Shown: positions 60,178-64,000 of the stretch, piece by piece
Layout of the letters: each line of letters opens with the position of its first letter
How positions within the stretch are numbered: position 1 is the first letter of the stretch
Origin: Prorocentrum cordatum
Taxonomy: Eukaryota > Sar > Dinophyceae > Prorocentrales > Prorocentraceae
DNA length: 64,000 bases
Direction of reading: 5' to 3'
NCBI GenBank assembly: GCA_963575745.1
Contig: CAUYUJ010020723.1
Location: forward strand, 35,001-99,000
Notes under the pieces: model-generated
Told to the model about the DNA's origin: nothing
The model's input: the letters and a program-made list of their open reading frames with translations, nothing else
The model's database searches: none
Made by a program: the position numbers and the translations under genes

Positions 60178-60345
60178 GAGAGCCACAACGAGAGACACCA
60201 GCAGAGCCACGAGGACAGCGAGCTGAGCTACGAGGACCGCGGGCACAGCTACGAGACCTACGAGGGCTACCTGCAGAATGAGGCCCACAACCAGAGCTTC
60301 GTGCACCACAGGAAGACCGACCAGAGCCTCCTGCGGAGCGTCTGG
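60178..60345 (+). CDS. Exon-like coding segment, Ser/Glu/His/Tyr-rich
   Basis: Reads ESHNERHQQSHEDSELSYED, then HSYETYEGYLQNEAHNQSFV, then HHRKTDQSLLRSVWG, starting right after a stop and a CTAAG that may be an acceptor. The frame continues open only into the minisatellite at 60360. A related short reading (KDSHQQSQEG) occurs at 61047. No domain recognised. Confidence 0.33.
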
Positions 60346-60359
60346 GGGGCATTCGCATT

Positions 60360-60740
60360 GTACGTTTTGACAGCGAACACGACGGCCCAAGCGGCCTCCA
60401 ACATCGTCGCAAGGCGACCCACGATGCCTCCAAGACGGCCCCGAGACGACCCAAGAGGGCCCAAAGACAGACCCAGGGGCCCTCCAGGACGGCCCAAGAC
60501 AGGCTCTGGAGGGCCCCAGGAGGGCTCCAAGAAAGCCCAAAGAGGGGGAAAACGAATTGACGTTTCGAATCTTTCCCACCGAAATGGCCTCCCGAGCCCC
60601 CCAGAGGCCCCCGAGGGCCGTCCAAGACGCCCCCAATAAGCCACCTGGCCGCATGCCTCCAAGATATGCCAAGATGCCCCAGAGAGGCACCCCAAGAGAC
60701 CCCCATATGCGTCCAGGAGGCTACCGACCCAAGATATGAC
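60360..60740 (+). repeat. GGCCCAAGA minisatellite block
   Basis: GGCCCAAGAGGGCCC words, with a diverged conserved spacer at about 60545-60590 (AAAACGAATTGACGTTTCGA, ACCGAAATGGCC). It ends before a unique segment at 60741. Confidence 0.6.
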
Positions 60741-60836
60741 TTCCACGATCGTCTCAAACACTCACTCCTTGTTGGGGGCGGCGGGATGGCGTAAGCCCTA
60801 TGAATAAAACTACAGGAGCCTCCCGCTTAGATTTAG

Positions 60837-61029
60837 GTCGGGCCGGTCCCCCTACAGGGGGATCTTCGACGAAAAATGACAAGTACCCCAAAAATGATCC
60901 AAAATAGTCCAAACATGGGCTGGTGACTAGTTGTTGCATGTTTTGTTACCTTTTTAGGGTATGGGTATGTGGGTGGTATGTTTTAAATTTTTCATCGAAA
61001 ATCCCCCTGTATAGGGGGACAGGCACGAC
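60837..61029 (+). mobile_element. Short TIR element, family E, copy E1
   Basis: 193 bp. Left GTCGGGCCGGTCCCCCTACA..GGGGGATCTTCGACGAAAAA pairs with right TCATCGAAAATCCCCCTGTA..GGGGGACAGGCACGAC. GCTTAGATTT occurs on both sides (60825-60834 and 61034-61043). The left edge reads TTTAG-GTCGGG and the right side ends CTTAGATTTCAAG, so a GT-AG intron with the element at its 5' end is possible. Confidence 0.78.
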
Positions 61030-61046
61030 GTAAGCTTAGATTTCAA

Positions 61047-61118
61047 GGCCACGAGCTCTGCCGCCTGCCGAGCAAGGACAGCCACCAGCAGAGCCAGGAG
61101 GGCCCCCTGCCGAGCGTT
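61047..61118 (+). CDS. Short exon-like coding segment
   Basis: GHELCRLPSKDSHQQSQEGP and LPSV, before a TAA at 61119; CCGAGC-GTTTAA could be a donor. It begins immediately after the TTTCAAG that may be the acceptor of the intron containing E1. DSHQQSQEG resembles ERHQQSHED at 60190. Confidence 0.25.
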
Positions 61119-61419
61119 TAAGCACTTGGACAGTGCGCGGAGCTGCCCGGGCCACAGGCAGGGCGCCGAGGACCACGGGCAGGGGGCCCCGAGGACCGCC
61201 AGAGGAGCTACGAGGCCCACATGAGATAAAACGACGCGAAGATCGGGGCAAAATCGGATCGGGATAGCTCGAAATCTCTGAGAATCGGCGGGTTTGGAGG
61301 ATGTATTGGGCGCCGCGGCCGCTCCAGAGCGTTTTATCCCGATCCTAGCCTGTTTTAGAAGACCTGGACCACGAGAAAGCAGATCGCAATTGGCGATGCA
61401 GTCCAGGGCAGGCTCGGCA

Positions 61420-61632
61420 AGACGTGCGGGCAGTACTTCTGTCCATATCCACTGCAGTATGGAGTCTCGGGCTCCCTCCCCAAGAAACGCGAGGCGCACT
61501 GGATATGGATCAATCTGCCCCCTAGAGGCTCGATTTTTGTCCATATCCAGTGCGCCTCGGCCTTGTGGCGCCGCTTCCAAAAAAGTCCACGAGGCACTGC
61601 ATATGGACACGAATCTTGCCCGCAAGACGTGC
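61420..61632. mobile_element. Palindromic element, family Q, copy Q2
   Basis: About 210 bp, nested inverted repeats. Outer arms: GACGTGCGGGCAGTACTTCT..GTCCATATCC and its inverse, ending TTGCCCGCAAGACGTGCC. Inner arms: GAGGCGCACTGGATATGGA and TCCATATCCAGTGCGCCTC. Resembles Q1 in the GTCCATATCCA arm. Confidence 0.65.
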
Positions 61633-61989
61633 CACCATCCGTTGCGTCGCCGGAAAGCTAGACGGGACGTCCACTGCCGTCCGCTGGCCGGACGGCGCTG
61701 AAAGTGATGGCTCCGGCGCGCGGCACCCTGTCGGCCGCAGTAGCTACGGCGGGACCGGCCTGCCTGAAGCCAGAGAAGTTAACATCCTACAGCGCTACAG
61801 TCGAGGCGTTGACCTAAGGAACCCTAAATAAGGAACGAGGCCCCTATATTTTCCAGAAGTTGAGCTTCGATTTCGCATCGAACACTGCGAACTGCGAAAC
61901 AATTAAGGCAAACTGCGAAACAATGAAGGAACACGGAGCCCCTCCCCAACGAAAAGGGCTCCTTCTTCAGGGCCCCGACTGTAGATTCC

Positions 61990-62190
61990 ATGCTCTCCGT
62001 CGGCGGCGGGGCAGACTGGCTGCACCAGCGGCAGAGCTACACGGGGGCACCGAAGAGCGAGCTGGCCGGCGCGCAGGAGACGGGAGAGGACGGGCAGGGC
62101 GGCCGCGGAGGGGGGAGGAGCCGGGGCCACTCCGAGGCAGAAGACTTATACGTCCCGCGTGGGCCGGCGCGGCGGGCCGGCCCCGTGAGT
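61990..62190 (+). CDS. Exon-like coding segment
   Basis: ATG at 61990: MLSVGGGADWLHQRQSYTGA, then KSELAGAQETGEDGQGG, GHSEAEDLYVPR. Charged, Gly/Glu/Gln-rich, similar in style to 60178 and 63341. The frame is open to 62415, but after about 62190 it runs into element O. No family recognised. Confidence 0.28.
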
Positions 62191-62229
62191 GCTGCGGTGA
62201 TGGCGTCGGTGCAGCGGCATGTACTTGCA

Positions 62230-62495
62230 CAGCGTTGCACACAAGATGCTGCGTCGGCTTCTTTGGACGCCCGAGATGGGCACCGAAAGAATGGGTACAA
62301 TGCCCAACAACATATGTTGCCCCAAGCCAACAGCAGCCGCTGTTTGGCAGGCGGCCTTCTGTCTCGAATGGGCACAGGCCGCGGCGGCGCGGACAGCGAG
62401 TCCTGTTCAGAATGAACAGGAACTGCTGTTGGGCATTGTACCCATTCTTTCGGTACCCATGTCGGGCGTCCAGAGCTTCGATGCAGCGCTGCACT
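62230..62495. mobile_element. Short TIR element, family O
   Basis: About 265 bp with long inverted arms (about 70 bp): GGACGCCCGAGATGGGCACC..GAAAGAATGGGTACAATGCC..CAACA on the left, and its inverse TGTTGGGCATTGTACCCATT..CTTTCGGTACCCATGTCGGG..CGTCC on the right. CAGCGTTGCA / TGCAGCGCTG extend the arms outward. The core has a TGTTCAGAATGAACA palindrome. Confidence 0.75.
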
Positions 62496-62959
62496 CCGAC
62501 ATCGCTCGAGCGGCCCGGCCGCTGCCTCCACCTCCTCCTGTCCTCGATGGCCTCAGGATGATGGCAGGAGGGTTGGTGGCCTCCCCCCCCCCGGCTACGG
62601 TCCCTGTTGGCGTCCGGATGGCCCCGTGCCCGCGCGGAACGGGCCCGCGCGCGCGCGTGCGCACGCGCGCGGGCGCGGACAGGGGACCGAGGAGGCGGTT
62701 GCGAGAGAGAGAGAGAGGTAGAGGAGCGCACGCAGCCTTGGCGAAGGGAGGAAGAGGAGGATGAATGGGGAGAAAGAGGAGGGAGATCACTGACCACACT
62801 GCAAGGTCTGCGAGCGGGCCGCCATTTGCACATCCCTTCGGGTGTCTTGGGCGCGGCCGAGAGCTGCCACGAGGGGAGACCCATTGCTCGGGGGCACCCC
62901 GTTGTCCTCCTCCTCCTCCTCCTCTTCCTCCTCACTCCTTCATCCCTCCCTTGAACGAA

Positions 62960-63015
62960 GGATTGCAAAAAAAAAAAAAAAAAAAAAACCCTTCGAGGGT
63001 TTTTTTTTGCAATCT
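62960..63015. repeat. A-tract / T-tract hairpin
   Basis: GGATTGC, about 21 A, CCCTTCGAGGG, 9 T, GCAATC: a self-complementary segment, followed by a second T-run and GCAATCC. Confidence 0.85.
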
Positions 63016-63223
63016 TTTTTTTTGCAATCCTTCCATCCCGCACTCCTCCATCCTCCGTCCCGCCCACATGGCGCGCGGCGGCGACGACGAGAAGGCGTCA
63101 GCAACGTCGTCGTCGTCGGCCCACCGCCGGCACAGCACGCCGAGCACTGTGGTGCACGTCCCCATGGCCTGGCCGCAGCGGCTGGGACGGAGAGACAGAG
63201 CGCGAGAGAGAAGAGACGGAAGA

Positions 63224-63248
63224 CAGACAGACAGACAGATAGTCAGAC

Positions 63249-63297
<49 letters not shown>

Positions 63298-63332
63298 GGC
63301 AGGCAGGCAGGCAGGCAGGCAGACAGACAGAC
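63224..63332. repeat. (GACA)n / (GGCA)n array
   Basis: GACA tetramers, a GGCA stretch (63297-63320), then GACA again. It is the reverse complement of the TGTC/TGCC array at 23283-23376, with the same internal GGCA-type (TGCC) block. Confidence 0.93.
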
Positions 63333-63340
63333 TGACAGAA

Positions 63341-63709
63341 TCAAGAGTGCGGCAGGATGCGGAGAGGGTGCAACGAATGCCGAGCCGCCTCTCGAAATCC
63401 GCCACGTTCGGCGGCCATACCAACGGCAACGAAGGCGGCGGGTGCAAGCTGACTGCGCGGCGCCCTGCGGACGCCGCAGCCAACAGCGAGCAGAAGCTCC
63501 AGAGCCCCGACAAGGACAAGCACATCGAGGAGCTCAAGCGCCGGCTGGCCGCGGCGGCCAAGCGCGCCGGGCCTGCCCAGGCCGCAGGACCCGCCGAGGT
63601 CGGGGAAGGAAGGCGCGAGGCGGCAGGAACCGAAGAGGGCGCTGACGACCAGGATGGACGACAGCGGGCGCAGCGGCCCGCGATCCTGGAAAAGCAAATC
63701 AAGGCTTCA
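63341..63709 (+). CDS. Exon-like coding segment with coiled coil
   Basis: Open and protein-like: LSKSATFGGHTNGNEGGGCK, LTARRPADAAANSEQKLQSP, DKDKHIEELKRRLAAAAKRA (a heptad-compatible helix), then Ala/Gly/Glu-rich sequence, ending AILEKQIKAS where element E2 begins. The clean change from coding-like sequence to element at 63710 suggests E2 lies in, or is, an intron. No domain is recognised beyond the coiled coil. Confidence 0.42.
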
Positions 63710-63897
63710 GTCGGGCCTGTCCCCCTACAGGGGGGATTTTCGACGAAAAACAAAAAAAACAAAAATACCCCAAACAGGTCAAACAAAATATTCAAAAAAT
63801 GGCCCCCAGACTATGTTTGGATGATGTTCTGACTATTTGTGGGGGTATGTTTTATGATTCGTCGTCGAAAAGCCCCCTGTAGGGGGACAGGCCCGAC
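63710..63897 (+). mobile_element. Short TIR element, family E, copy E2
   Basis: 188 bp. GTCGGGCCTGTCCCCCTACA on the left, TGTAGGGGGACAGGCCCGAC on the right; TTTTCGACGAAAAA and TCGTCGAAAA complete the arms. Left flank GGCTTCA, right flank GTCAGTC. If the intron begins at GC (CAAG-GCTTCAG) and ends CGTCAG, it would be a GC-AG intron; unproven. Confidence 0.78.
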
Positions 63898-63904
63898 GTC
63901 AGTC

Positions 63905-64000
63905 TCGGGGATGGACAGACCCCCCTTTAGTAAACCGTGGTTTAGTGAAACCGACCTGAGGCCCAAACCTGGCAGGCGCAAGCCTGGAAAATGACGGTCA
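63905..64000 (-). mobile_element. Short TIR element, family A, copy A5, cut by window end
   Basis: TCGGGGATGGACAGACCCCC..TTTAGTAAACCGTGGTTTAG, then GACCTGAGGCCCAAACCTGG, collinear with the complement of A2 and A3. It starts 7 bp after E2. Confidence 0.75.

Overview
The window reads as nuclear DNA of a dinoflagellate. The strongest evidence is three relict dinoflagellate spliced-leader (DinoSL) sequences embedded in genomic DNA: 30781-30802 (+), 39867-39888 (+) and 42745-42767 (-). The first two match the 22-nt DinoSL as I know it at 21 of 22 positions. The third keeps both ends but has a changed centre. Such relicts arise when trans-spliced mRNAs are copied back into the genome. The GC-rich background, very long microsatellites, absence of operons and absence of compact intact genes fit this; the genus cannot be read from the sequence (a Prorocentrum-like, introner-rich genome is possible). 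I recognise no rRNA, tRNA or CRISPR array.

Few genes can be supported. A SL-tagged, intronless retrogene lies at 39924-41228 (+). A SL-tagged, frame-disrupted retrocopy converges on it from the minus strand (42692-41750). A non-LTR retrotransposon at 30.8-33.4 kb has a RanBP2-like zinc finger, an Ala-rich coiled coil and half of an endonuclease domain, and also starts with a relict SL. A second, 5'-truncated element at 45.8-47.15 kb retains a frameshifted reverse transcriptase. Weak exon-like coding fragments occur at 0.2-3.9, 16.9-17.3, 20.5-20.9 and 60.2-63.7 kb; the last group may be exons of one gene.

The rest is repeats of two kinds. The first is a large set of short (about 110-270 bp) elements with imperfect terminal inverted repeats (TIRs). 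I count about 17 families and some 35 copies, and have given them letters (A, B, C, E-Q, W). Several are flanked by direct duplications whose length varies from 5 bp to about 80 bp. One copy (A2) sits inside another element (P1). In form they resemble introner-like or MITE-like elements.

The second kind is tandem DNA: GGA/TCC, GTC, GAT, ACT, GGT and AAT arrays; a degenerate GGCCCAAGA minisatellite organised into about 400-bp higher-order units (7.8-8.4, 9.7-11.2, 22.7-23.0, 49.4-50.1, 51.0-51.2, 52.2-53.7, 60.4-60.7 kb); a 73-bp repeat arranged as a large inverted pair (34.4-35.6 kb); about 150-bp units (56.1-56.9 kb); and a GGGTCGCGGGT-type array (57.8-58.8 kb). A 100-N assembly gap lies at 36016-36115. 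Most long open frames in the window are by-products of these periodic sequences.
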